Of a stretch of 64,000 bases of DNA, positions 43,810-51,661 are shown one piece after another. Within the stretch, counting starts at the first letter, position 1. Every line of letters begins with the position of its first letter. The notes beneath the pieces are model-generated. The model worked only from the letters and a program-made list of their open reading frames with translations, was not told the DNA's origin and made no database searches. Both the position numbers and the translations under genes were made by a program. Origin of the DNA: an uncultured Flavobacteriales bacterium (GTDB lineage: Bacteria; Bacteroidota; Bacteroidia; Flavobacteriales_E; Vicingaceae); the NCBI GenBank assembly GCA_937901255.1, contig CALCHN010000044.1:62001-126000 (forward strand), in the 5' to 3' direction.

Positions 43810-44634
43810 ATGGCAAAGAATAAGAAAATAGAAGTAAAAGGAAGGGAAATAAGCCTCTATTCGGATAAAGCAAATGACTATATATCGCTTACTGATATTG
43901 CAAAGCACAAAGATGCTAAGCATACAGACAGCATTATACAAAATTGGATGCGTAACCGAAATACAGTTGAGTTACTTGGTTTTTGGGAGCAATTATATAA
44001 CCCAAGTTTTAAACCCCTCGAATTCGAGGGGTTAAGAAAACAAGCAGGTCTCAACAGTTTTGTATTAACTCCAAAAAGGTGGATTGAAACTACTAATGCA
44101 ATAGGTGTCATATCAAAATCAGGAAGATATGGTGGTACCTACGCTCACAAAGATATTGCTTTTGAATTTGCATCATGGATTTCTATTGAGTTCAAACTCT
44201 ACATCATAAAAGAATTCCAAAGATTAAAAGAAGAAGAAAGTAGTCGTCAAAATTTAGAATGGAATTATCAACGCCATTTAACAAAAGTCAATTATCATAT
44301 TCATACTGATGCCATTAATGAAAAATTGATTCCCGAAAATTTAAGCAAGCAACAAATTAGTTTTGTATATGCTAATGAAGCCGATGTACTCAATATGGCA
44401 CTTTTTGGTAAAACAGCTAAACAATGGCGAGATGAAAATCCTAACGAAAAAGGAAATATTCGAGATACAGCAAACATTGAGCAATTGGTAGTGCTATCTA
44501 ATTTAGAAAGTTTAAATGCGGTACTTATTAACCAAGGCATCAAACAGCCTAATCGATTGCAGCAACTTAATGAAGTAGCTATTGCTCAAATGACTTCTTT
44601 GCTCAATCATAAAAGCACAAAAAAACTCATATAG
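43810..44634 (+). CDS. KilA-N domain protein
   Basis: 274 residues. The KilA-N domain covers about residues 20-140: DYISLTDIAKHKDAKHTDSI, IIQNWMRNRNTVELLGFWEQ and TPKRWIETTNAIGVISKSGR, then GTYAHKDIAFEFASWISIEF. KilA-N is a DNA-binding domain frequent in phage antirepressors. A helical C-terminal part (about 140-274) has no clear homology. The gene interrupts the parB-DUF5683 neighbourhood, ending 1 nt before the DUF5683 start codon. This suggests transfer into the operon followed by co-expression. Phage origin is inferred. Confidence 0.88.
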   Translation: MAKNKKIEVKGREISLYSDKANDYISLTDIAKHKDAKHTDSIIQNWMRNRNTVELLGFWEQLYNPSFKPLEFEGLRKQAGLNSFVLTPKRWIETTNAIGVISKSGRYGGTYAHKDIAFEFASWISIEFKLYIIKEFQRLKEEESSRQNLEWNYQRHLTKVNYHIHTDAINEKLIPENLSKQQISFVYANEADVLNMALFGKTAKQWRDENPNEKGNIRDTANIEQLVVLSNLESLNAVLINQGIKQPNRLQQLNEVAIAQMTSLLNHKSTKKLI

Positions 44635-44635
44635 T

Positions 44636-45223
44636 ATGGCGAAAATCGTTTTAGAAAAATTAGTTTTTTTGCTGTTGCTATTTAGTTTAAACACTATTTA
44701 CGCTCAAGATTCCTTAACGGTTAACTCTAATAACAATAAAGTTCCTGATACCTTATTGATAGACATTGCCAAACCTCATTCTCCGGCAAAAGCTGCTATT
44801 ATGAGTACCATTGTTCCGGGGTTGGGACAAGCTTACAATAAAAAATATTGGAAAATTCCGTTAGTCTATGCAGCAATAGGTACTTCAGTTTATTTCGCTG
44901 TAGAAAATAACAAAACGTACAACAGATTTAAAACGGCATTGAGCGAGCGATTGGATGATGATCCCAATACTGTTGATGAGTTTGATGGTCGTTTGTCTGT
45001 TCAAAGTTTAGAATCTAATTATAATTTTTACCAACGAAATAGAGACTTATCCATTATTGTAGCGGGTATTTTTTATGTGTTAAATATTGTAGATGCTAGT
45101 GTTGATGCACATTTATATTCTTTCCCAAAAAATGATAATCTTTCATTAAGAATAGTTCCTACTACACAATTAACAGCCAATAATAACCTTATGCATGGAG
45201 CTAGTTTAGTATTTAATTTTTAG
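44636..45223 (+). CDS. DUF5683 domain-containing membrane protein
   Basis: 195 residues with signal peptide (NTIYAQ). HSPAKAAIMSTIVPGLGQAY followed by NKKYWKIPLVYAAIGTSVYF is the DUF5683 signature, with two or three membrane segments. It is normally found directly after parB in Bacteroidota and is thought to be an envelope protein of unknown role. Here the KilA-N gene separates it from parB. Confidence 0.9.
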   Translation: MAKIVLEKLVFLLLLFSLNTIYAQDSLTVNSNNNKVPDTLLIDIAKPHSPAKAAIMSTIVPGLGQAYNKKYWKIPLVYAAIGTSVYFAVENNKTYNRFKTALSERLDDDPNTVDEFDGRLSVQSLESNYNFYQRNRDLSIIVAGIFYVLNIVDASVDAHLYSFPKNDNLSLRIVPTTQLTANNNLMHGASLVFNF

Positions 45224-45225
45224 TA

Positions 45226-46659
45226 ATGACAGCAAGTAGAAGTATCGAATCAATAAAAAAATTACTAGACCATCAGGTTTTTGAAGTGATTAAAAAAGCA
45301 TCCACTGAAATAGGGGTGGAAAGTTATGTAATAGGCGGTTTTGTTAGAGATTTTTTATTAGACAGACCTTGTAAAGACATCGACATTGTTTGTAAAGGTT
45401 CTGGAATAGCTTTAGCTGAAAAAGTAGCTGAATTAATAGGAAACTCCACCAAAGTAACTGTTTTTAAAAACTTTGGAACAGCTATGTTGCAGTATAAAGA
45501 TTACGAAGTAGAGTTTGTTGGAGCTAGAAAAGAATCTTACCAAAGAAATTCCAGAAAACCCATAGTGGAAGATGGCACCTTGCAAGACGACCAAAACAGA
45601 AGAGATTTTACCATTAATGCTTTAGCCATCAGCTTAAATGAAGCCAATTACGGAGAACTAATTGATTCGTTTAATGGAATTGAAGATTTAAAAAACAAAC
45701 GTATTGTAACACCTTTAGACCCTGATATTACTTACTCAGACGATCCTTTACGAATGATGCGAGCCATACGTTTTGCTGCTCAACTTCATTTTAAAATAGA
45801 TGAAAACTCTTTAAGTTCCATCGCTAAGAATAAAGAACGCATTAAAATTGTTTCTCAAGAAAGAATTATTGATGAATTGAATAAAATTATTCTCACCAAA
45901 AAACCATCAGTAGGTTTTGAGTTATTGTTTGATACAGGCTTGTTGGCAATCATTTTCCCAGAAATGGACAACCTAAAAGGAGTGGAGGTGATAAACGGTA
46001 AAGCCCATAAAGATAATTTTTACCACACTATTCAAGTACTGGATAATATTGCTCCCAATACCGATAATTTGTGGCTCAGGTGGGCGGCTATTTTGCACGA
46101 TATTGCTAAGCCAGCAACTAAACGATTTGACAAAGCAGTAGGGTGGACTTTTCACGGACACGAAGACAAAGGAGCTAAGATGGTTCCTAAAATTTTTAAA
46201 GCTCTAAAACTTCCATTAGATGCCAAAATGAAATATGTTCAGAAGTTGGTAAGGCTTCACCTCAGACCAATAGCTTTGGTAAAAGAAACCGTTAGCGATA
46301 GTGCTGTTAGAAGGTTGTTATTTGAGGCAGGAGAAGATATTGATGATTTAATGACTTTGTGCAATGCAGATATTACATCGAAAAATAAGCAAAAAGTCTT
46401 AAAATATTTGGCTAACTTTGAATTGGTTAAAGAAAAACTAAAAGAAGTTGAAGAAAAAGACCAGTTAAGAAATTGGCAACCACCCATAACAGGTGAGTTG
46501 ATTATGGAAACCTTTAATTTGAAGCCTTGCAGAGAAATAGGCATAATTAAAGAAGCTATAAAAGAAGCCATTTTAGAAGGCGATATAGAAAATAACTACG
46601 AAGCAGCTTATCAGCTAATGCTTCAAAAAGGAAAAGAATTAAATTTAAAAACCGCATAA
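45226..46659 (+). CDS. HD-domain CCA tRNA nucleotidyltransferase
   Basis: 477 residues. The nucleotidyltransferase head has VIGGFVRDFLLDRPCKDIDI near 34-53 with the two catalytic Asp, and RRDFTINALAISLNEANYGE near 125. Neck and body follow (DPLRMMRAIRFAAQL), then an HD domain (WAAILHDIAKPATKRF near 283). The family adds or repairs the 3' CCA of tRNAs, which is needed here because the tRNA-Pro gene does not encode CCA. It starts 2 nt after the DUF5683 stop. Confidence 0.93.
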   Translation: MTASRSIESIKKLLDHQVFEVIKKASTEIGVESYVIGGFVRDFLLDRPCKDIDIVCKGSGIALAEKVAELIGNSTKVTVFKNFGTAMLQYKDYEVEFVGARKESYQRNSRKPIVEDGTLQDDQNRRDFTINALAISLNEANYGELIDSFNGIEDLKNKRIVTPLDPDITYSDDPLRMMRAIRFAAQLHFKIDENSLSSIAKNKERIKIVSQERIIDELNKIILTKKPSVGFELLFDTGLLAIIFPEMDNLKGVEVINGKAHKDNFYHTIQVLDNIAPNTDNLWLRWAAILHDIAKPATKRFDKAVGWTFHGHEDKGAKMVPKIFKALKLPLDAKMKYVQKLVRLHLRPIALVKETVSDSAVRRLLFEAGEDIDDLMTLCNADITSKNKQKVLKYLANFELVKEKLKEVEEKDQLRNWQPPITGELIMETFNLKPCREIGIIKEAIKEAILEGDIENNYEAAYQLMLQKGKELNLKTA

Positions 46660-46670
46660 CTATTACAACA

Positions 46671-47231
46671 ATGAGCATTTATAAGTTTAGAGTTCTGATT
46701 GAAGGAGAAAAACAAGTTTTTAGAGACATTGAAATAAAGAGTGACCAAAACTTTGAAGCTTTTCACCAATCTATTTTAAAAGCATTTGGTTTTGATAACG
46801 AGCAAATGGCTTCTTTTTATTTAAGCGATTACGATTGGAATAAAGGTCAGGAAATTTCTTTGTTTGACATGAGCATGTCTGATGAGGAAAAAGTATTGCA
46901 GATGAGTGAAACCCCAATAAAATCAGTTATTAATTGTGTTGGCGGACATTTATTATATACCTACGATTTTTTAAATATGTGGAATTTCTTTATTGAATTG
47001 ATAGAAATTTCGGTGAAAGAAAAAGAAGGTGAATTCCCTCAATTGGTTTATAGCGAAGGTAAAGCTCCTAGCCAAAGCACTAGAAATAGTGTGCTTTCTG
47101 ATGAAGAAATCATGAACGAAATTCTGAAGTCTGAAGGGTTGGATGAAGATGAGTTAAAAGATAGCGATAGCGATGAACCTTTTAATGATGATATTTTTGA
47201 AGGGTTTGATGATTTTGAAGACTACCAATAA
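46671..47231 (+). CDS. Plasmid pRiA4b ORF-3-like protein
   Basis: 186 residues. YKFRVLIEGEKQVFRDIEI, then FEAFHQSILKAFGFDNEQMA and HLLYTYDFLNMWNFFIELIE match the pRiA4b ORF-3 (PRiA4_ORF3) fold, whose function is unknown. The last 40 residues are strongly acidic (DEDELKDSDSDEPFNDDIFE). It sits 11 nt after the CCA enzyme gene and 6 nt before miaA, within a tRNA-maturation run. Confidence 0.85.
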   Translation: MSIYKFRVLIEGEKQVFRDIEIKSDQNFEAFHQSILKAFGFDNEQMASFYLSDYDWNKGQEISLFDMSMSDEEKVLQMSETPIKSVINCVGGHLLYTYDFLNMWNFFIELIEISVKEKEGEFPQLVYSEGKAPSQSTRNSVLSDEEIMNEILKSEGLDEDELKDSDSDEPFNDDIFEGFDDFEDYQ

Positions 47232-47237
47232 ACAAAA

Positions 47238-48149
47238 ATGAACTCCAAATTTTTAGTGGTTATTGCAGGACCTACGGCTGTTGGGAAAACCGCTTTAGCA
47301 GTAGAGCTTGCACAACATTTTAAAACTGCTATCATTTCTGCCGATTCACGACAATTTTATAAAGAAATAGCCATAGGCACAGCCAAGCCTACTCCCGAAG
47401 AAATGAAAGGAGTGAAGCACTACTTTGTTGACTCCCATTCTATTCACGATGAAATAAATGTAAATGACTACGAACATCAAGTACTTGAGTTGCTCAATCA
47501 GCTTTTTAAAGATAATGAGGTAGTTATTCTTACCGGTGGTTCCGGATTATACATTGATGCTGTTTGTGATGGTTTTGATGATGATTTGCCCGAAGGAGAC
47601 AAAGAACTTAGAAAAGAACTGGAAGCCCTTAAAGATAAGTACGGTATAGAGTTGCTTCAGGAGAAATTAAAGCAACTAGACGAAGATTTTTATAACGAGA
47701 TAGATTTAGCCAATACCAAACGATTGTTTAGAGCAATAGAAGTCTGTATGCTAAGTAAACAGAAATATTCCTCCCTACGTAAGGGCAAGAAGAACCCAAG
47801 GGCTTTTAACACCATTAAAATAGCCTTAAACCGACCAAAAGAAGTGTTAAATGAGCGAATTAACAAGCGGGTGGACATCATGATGCAAGAAGGTTTGTTG
47901 GAAGAAGCCAAAAAAGTACATCCATACAAAGACAAAGTAGCCTTAAAAACGGTTGGTTACAGAGAGTTGTTTGCTTATTTTGAGGAAGAAACTACCTTAG
48001 CAGCAGCCATAGAAAAAATAAAAACCAATACCCGCAGGTATGCAAAAAGACAAATAGCTTGGTTTAAAAGAAACGATAATGATTACCTTTGGTTCCAACC
48101 TGAACAACAAGCGGAAATAATACAATTGATTGAGGAAAGGGTGGGGTGA
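47238..48149 (+). CDS. miaA: tRNA dimethylallyltransferase MiaA
   Basis: 303 residues. Walker A AGPTAVGKTALAVELAQHF starts near residue 10, ISADSRQFYKEIAIGTAKPT near 34 and LTGGSGLYIDAVCDGFDDDL near 98. MiaA transfers a dimethylallyl group to A37 of tRNAs reading UNN codons. Length and motifs are typical. Confidence 0.96.
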   Translation: MNSKFLVVIAGPTAVGKTALAVELAQHFKTAIISADSRQFYKEIAIGTAKPTPEEMKGVKHYFVDSHSIHDEINVNDYEHQVLELLNQLFKDNEVVILTGGSGLYIDAVCDGFDDDLPEGDKELRKELEALKDKYGIELLQEKLKQLDEDFYNEIDLANTKRLFRAIEVCMLSKQKYSSLRKGKKNPRAFNTIKIALNRPKEVLNERINKRVDIMMQEGLLEEAKKVHPYKDKVALKTVGYRELFAYFEEETTLAAAIEKIKTNTRRYAKRQIAWFKRNDNDYLWFQPEQQAEIIQLIEERVG

Positions 48150-48327
48150 AGGTGTTTTATTCTGTAGGGACAACTCAGTATAACTTTCTTCTTAAAACAA
48201 ATGAAACACACACTATAAAATTGAAGCTATTGAAATTTAGCTACTTAAAATTATATTTTTTTTTTATTAATGCTGATTTATTTAAAAAATATAGTAATTT
48301 TATTCTCTATTTTTTAGGAATAAATAA

Positions 48328-48335
48328 TAGATTTG
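48328..48335 (+). promoter_or_regulatory. -7 promoter element for the DUF3276 gene
   Basis: TAGATTTG matches TAnnTTTG, 34 nt upstream of the ATG at 48370, within the A/T-rich 220-nt gap after miaA. No clear -33 element. Confidence 0.45.
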
Positions 48336-48369
48336 TAAGCATAAAATAAGTTTAACTAAAAATTAAAAC

Positions 48370-48735
48370 ATGATGGAAGAGAATGAAAACAATGAAAACA
48401 GAAGAGATGAAGTATTTTCTAAAGTAGTAAGAGCTGGGAAAAGAACTTATTTTTTCGATGTAAAAGCAACAAAGTCTGATGATTATTACTTGACGATTAC
48501 AGAGAGTAAAAGAAAGTTTAATGGCGACAACCAAAAGTTTAGCTACGAGAAACACAAATTGTTTTTATACAAAGAAGATTTAGAAAAATTTTCTGAAGGA
48601 CTAAAAGAAGCGGTAGAGAAAATTAAAGAACTTAAATTAGAACAAGGAGAAGAAGTAGTTGAGAAAGTTGCTAGCAGCTTTACTGATGTCGATTTTGAGG
48701 ATTTAGGTACTAACCATACGAACCATTCAGAATAA
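48370..48735 (+). CDS. DUF3276 (PUR-alpha-like) nucleic-acid-binding protein
   Basis: 121 residues. DEVFSKVVRAGKRTYFFDVK and DDYYLTITESKRKFNGDN followed by YEKHKLFLYKEDLEKFSEGL form the single PUR repeat of DUF3276. Structures of bacterial PUR-alpha homologues show binding to single-stranded nucleic acids. A role in RNA or DNA binding is therefore likely, but the target is unknown. Monocistronic, with promoter and terminator. Confidence 0.92.
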   Translation: MMEENENNENRRDEVFSKVVRAGKRTYFFDVKATKSDDYYLTITESKRKFNGDNQKFSYEKHKLFLYKEDLEKFSEGLKEAVEKIKELKLEQGEEVVEKVASSFTDVDFEDLGTNHTNHSE

Positions 48736-48756
48736 TAAAGATACTTAACCAAATAA

Positions 48757-48790
48757 GAAAAACCGAATAGCCCTGCTGTTCGGTTTTTTT
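48757..48790 (+). terminator. Rho-independent terminator after the DUF3276 gene
   Basis: AACCGAA (48761-48767) pairs with TTCGGTT (48779-48785), extended by A/T pairs, followed by a T tract to 48790. Part of it (48772-48799) recurs at 49283-49309 with one early mismatch. Confidence 0.85.
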
Positions 48791-48879
48791 GTTTTAATTT
48801 TCTAAATCAATTCTGTACTAAACAAAAAGTTCAATTATAAAAAAACTAATTACTAATAACTAATATCCGAGCGAGGGCA

Positions 48880-49003
48880 AATGAACAAACGGTGCGAAAT
48901 CCGAAGTAATCGGATCAGGAAATGCGATGGACTTGTGGGAAAAGATTACGTAGGATTTGGTGTTTGTTCTTGATTTTTGGCTCTTTTTATCAAGAAAAAG
49001 AGC
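48880..49003. ncRNA. Candidate structured RNA of unknown class
   Basis: Non-coding segment with nested perfect helices. GAACAAAC (48883-48890) pairs with GTTTGTTC (48962-48969), AAATCC (48897-48902) with GGATTT (48953-48958), and GTAATC (48906-48911) with GATTAC (48944-48949). The last two are separated by a symmetric 3x3 internal loop. Downstream, GCTCTTTTT (48980-48988) pairs with AAAAAGAGC (48995-49003). Its loop ATCAAG can pair with CTTGAT (48969-48974), an H-type pseudoknot. The base composition is less A/T-rich than the flanks. Orientation is not settled because the helices exist on either strand. No known family recognised. Confidence 0.5.
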
Positions 49004-49116
49004 GTATAATCACAAAACTATAACAATCCATATATACTGAGTAAGACAGCTAAAGCATAACAATATCAGGTGGTTTGAGTGTTTTGTTTTAATCGTTTAG
49101 GACGCTATTGTTTCTA

Positions 49117-49159
49117 AATCAATCAATAAATTAGTGTAATCCGTACTAATTTGTGTTAG
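49117..49159. repeat. Family T repeat, short copy
   Basis: AATCAATCAATAAATTAGTG followed by TAATCCGTACTAATTTGTGT recurs as a direct repeat at 49504-49548 with few changes, and inverted at 23431-23466. Non-coding. Confidence 0.55.
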
Positions 49160-49204
49160 TAGCATTAAAACACCTATTTTTGTTGATTAATTTTTCAATT
49201 CAAA

Positions 49205-49281
49205 GGAATATTAAATTCGTAGCTTAAGCCTTTATTAGCTTCGTTCTTTACATGGTAAGTACTGTCCATTTGTAAGGCAAA
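49205..49281 (-). pseudogene. Duplicated 3' fragment of the histidine kinase gene
   Basis: These 77 bases are identical to 50163-50239, the last codons of the histidine kinase. The identity begins just inside the stop region and breaks off abruptly at 49281, where a copy of the DUF3276 terminator tail begins. No start, so not expressed as a protein. A rearrangement scar. Confidence 0.9.
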
Positions 49282-49367
49282 TCCTGCTGTTTGGTTTTTT
49301 TGTTTTTAATTTCTATCTCTTTAATACCGTTGACACAAATTAAAGTTGAATTTCACTAATTATCACA

Positions 49368-49434
49368 AACTCTCCTTTGTCCCCTCTCTTGGAAGAGAGG
49401 GGGAAAGTTATCGCAAGATAACTTGGGGTGAGTT
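49368..49434. repeat. Hairpin repeat, family R copy
   Basis: Stem CCCCTCTCTT/AAGAGAGGGG is followed by AGTTATC-GCA-GATAACT and the end GGGGTGAGTT. It lies between the histidine kinase fragment and the toxin gene. Confidence 0.75.
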
Positions 49435-49461
49435 GAAATTGTTTTTTACCAACATATTATA

Positions 49462-49549
49462 AAATTGATAAAACATCAAAGATGTTTTTGTGTTCATTTT
49501 TTCTTAATCAATTAATAAATTGGTGTAATCTGTGATAATTTGTGTTAGA
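49462..49549. repeat. Family T repeat, long copy (inverted relative to 23.4 kb)
   Basis: AAAACATCAAAGATGTTTT hairpin, then TGTGTTCATTTTTTCTTAAT and TGGTGTAATCTGTGATAATT. The reverse complement follows the order of the copy at 23431-23512. Confidence 0.65.
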
Positions 49550-49561
49550 GTAGTGTAATAA

Positions 49562-49834
49562 TTAAAATAAATCTGAGTGAGTTCCTGTACGAACTAAGAA
49601 TATAAGTTTTATAGCGTTGTTTTGTTCCCAAATAAGCAACCAGTCAGGTTGTATATGGCATTCCCAAAGTCCTTTGTAATTTCCTTTTAAAACGTGAGGC
49701 TTATATTTAGCAGGTAGTTTGCCATTTTTCTCTAATAATCTAACAACATCTTTAAATAACTCAATATTTAACCCTCTTTTTTGAGCTAATTTAATTTCCT
49801 TTTTAATTTTATTAGAGTATTCTATTTGATACAT
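49562..49834 (-). CDS. YafQ/RelE-type mRNA interferase toxin
   Basis: 90 residues. KKEIKLAQKRGLNIELFKDV, then LPAKYKPHVLKGNYKGLWEC, HIQPDWLLIWEQ and a terminal LVRTGTHSDLF follow the YafQ pattern, including the Asp/Trp segment and the C-terminal His that is catalytic in YafQ. Such toxins cut mRNA at the ribosome. The gene overlaps the antitoxin by 1 nt (TAATG), giving translational coupling. Confidence 0.9.
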   Translation of the reverse strand: MYQIEYSNKIKKEIKLAQKRGLNIELFKDVVRLLEKNGKLPAKYKPHVLKGNYKGLWECHIQPDWLLIWEQNNAIKLIFLVRTGTHSDLF

Positions 49835-50046
49835 TAGATACCAAGTTGTTTGAATAAATCAGCTGAATTTTTGGCTTTATTAACACCAATGCCTTTTTTC
49901 GCATCTTCAATTACTTTGATTGTTTCAGCGTTTAGGGTTTTAATAACTTCAACATCTTTATTTTTAGAAGCAATTAGCTTAACATAATCTAAAAGTAGTT
50001 GTCCTATTTTAGTTCTTTCGTTAATTTTTAAAGTAATAGTTACCAT
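49834..50046 (-). CDS. Antitoxin partner of the YafQ-like toxin
   Basis: 70 residues. ITLKINERTKIGQLLLDYVK has a ribbon-helix-helix-like start, and the C-terminal half (IEDAKKGIGVNKAKNSADLF) looks like a flexible toxin-binding tail. It has no clear named family but its position and size fit a type II antitoxin. Probably autoregulates the pair; the operator was not identified. Confidence 0.82.
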   Translation of the reverse strand: MVTITLKINERTKIGQLLLDYVKLIASKNKDVEVIKTLNAETIKVIEDAKKGIGVNKAKNSADLFKQLGI

Positions 50047-50152
50047 AGCTTGTTATCTTTAGTTAGACAAAGTTACGAAACATCGCTTAATAAGTTATCA
50101 GAAATGGACTGAAAACTACCTAAAACACTTCATAACAAGTTATTTGGTTCAA

Positions 50153-51385
50153 TTAATTCAATGGAATATTAAATTCGTAGCTTAAGCCTTTATTAGCTTC
50201 GTTCTTTACATGGTAAGTACTGTCCATTTGTAAGGCAAACACTTCTATCAGTTCCATTCCAAAGCCTTTTTTTAACGTTGCTTCATCAAAGCCAACACCG
50301 TTATCCCTATAGGTAAACATTAAATCGTTGGCTTGTTTATTAAAAGAAAGTAATATGTTTCCGTTGGTTTTTATACCGTGTTTTAAGGAGTTGGAAATTA
50401 ATTCATTAATGATTAATCCTAAAGGAACAATGTTTTTTACATTTAACTCAGAAAAATTAGTACTAATATCTAAGCTAACTTCTTGAGTGGTGGAATGCAA
50501 AGAAGTTAAGTCGGTAGCTAATTCTTTAATATAAGTTTCTAAATCAATTTTAGCTAAATTTTCTGTCTGATACATGCGTTGGTGAACCAAAGCCATTGCC
50601 TGAATTCTGTGTTGAGCATCATCAAAAATAGCTTTAACTTCATCACTAGTAATTTTATCAGACTGCAACCTAAGCATGGAACTTACTACTTGTAAGTTAT
50701 TTTTCACTCTATGGTGAATTTCTTTCAGCATAATAATTTTTTCATGATGTTGCTCATTAACTAATTTATTTTGAGCTTCAAGATGTTGGTTGCTTGTTTT
50801 AAGCTCTTCGGTAATTTGTCGGTTAGTTTTTATAAAAGTGTTAAGCAAATAAAAAATAATAAAAACTGCTATTGTTGCTTCTAAGCCTAAGCTGTAGAAA
50901 ATTACTGTTGGAAAGGAAGTAGCATCAATAATATTAGCATGAAGAAAAAATGATGCAAAAACAGAGTAGGCAATAAGGCTTAATCCGGCAACAATAATTC
51001 CACCTTTTTTACCCAAATTAAATGCAGCAAAGAAGATTAAAATTACCATCCAAAAAGCACCTCCAAAATGTACGGTATTACTGTTAAAATACATATTGCC
51101 AAACAAAATGGTGAAAATAAGAGCAGTAAAAATAATGGAGGATATTTTTATGTTTCTCGTGAATTTTAATACAAATAAATGTGTGATGCAATAAAAAGCA
51201 GAAACCCCTGTTGGAATCATTACTGGATAAGTTTCAATAAAAAAAGCGATTAAAAACACAGAAAAGAAGCAAGTGAATCCAAAAAATGAAAAACAGTAGT
51301 TGGTTTCAATTTTTGCTTTTTCATAGGGATTTGCTTCATTATTAAGAAGTTTGCCTATAAAAAAATATTTTAGTTTATCCATCAA
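50153..51385 (-). CDS. Membrane sensor histidine kinase (HisKA_2 / HWE-like)
   Basis: 410 residues. Six or so membrane segments span about 30-190, with a short coiled linker (QITEELKTSNQHLEAQNKLV). The phosphoacceptor helix MLKEIHHRVKNNLQVVSSML has His near 224. The ATPase domain has INELISNSLKHG (N box) and FTYRDNGVGFDEATLKKGFG (G boxes). No periplasmic sensor domain and no adjacent response regulator, so it is an orphan; the signal is unknown. The 3' end is duplicated at 49205-49281. Confidence 0.92.
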   Translation of the reverse strand: MMDKLKYFFIGKLLNNEANPYEKAKIETNYCFSFFGFTCFFSVFLIAFFIETYPVMIPTGVSAFYCITHLFVLKFTRNIKISSIIFTALIFTILFGNMYFNSNTVHFGGAFWMVILIFFAAFNLGKKGGIIVAGLSLIAYSVFASFFLHANIIDATSFPTVIFYSLGLEATIAVFIIFYLLNTFIKTNRQITEELKTSNQHLEAQNKLVNEQHHEKIIMLKEIHHRVKNNLQVVSSMLRLQSDKITSDEVKAIFDDAQHRIQAMALVHQRMYQTENLAKIDLETYIKELATDLTSLHSTTQEVSLDISTNFSELNVKNIVPLGLIINELISNSLKHGIKTNGNILLSFNKQANDLMFTYRDNGVGFDEATLKKGFGMELIEVFALQMDSTYHVKNEANKGLSYEFNIPLN

Positions 51386-51443
51386 TGCTAGTGTCTATCA
51401 AAGGTTACGAATATAACACTATAAATTAAAAATCAAAATACTT

Positions 51444-51481
51444 AGCTATTTTCTTTTTAAAAGTAATATAGGGAGTAAAAA
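51444..51481 (-). repeat. 38-bp duplication of the MMPL gene's 3' end
   Basis: Identical to 51660-51697, which contains the stop codon and last 11 or so codons of the RND/MMPL gene. Together the two copies flank 178 bp holding a family R repeat. Confidence 0.9.
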
Positions 51482-51500
51482 GAATTAAGTGGCTTGTTCG

Positions 51501-51570
51501 ACTCACCCCCAAGTTATCTGGCGATAACTTCTCCCCCTCTCTTTAAAGAGAGGGGGTTAGGGGGAGAGTT
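51501..51570. repeat. Hairpin repeat, family R copy
   Basis: ACTCACCCCC, AAGTTATC-TGGC-GATAACTT, CCCCCTCTC-TTTAAA-GAGAGGGGG, then GGGGGAGAGTT. One of the most regular copies, with both internal stems perfect. It lies between the two copies of the MMPL 3' end. Confidence 0.8.
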
Positions 51571-51661
51571 AAAACTCGCTTTTTAAAAACTAAGTAAACT
51601 TATATTGTAGAGTTATGATTATGTAGATTGCTTCACTATATTCACAATGACGGGTAAAAAG

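Noticed and set aside
48146..48349. 67-codon frame after miaA
   Set aside because: Almost pure A/T-rich Phe/Leu/Lys translation overlapping the promoter region of the DUF3276 gene; no family resemblance.
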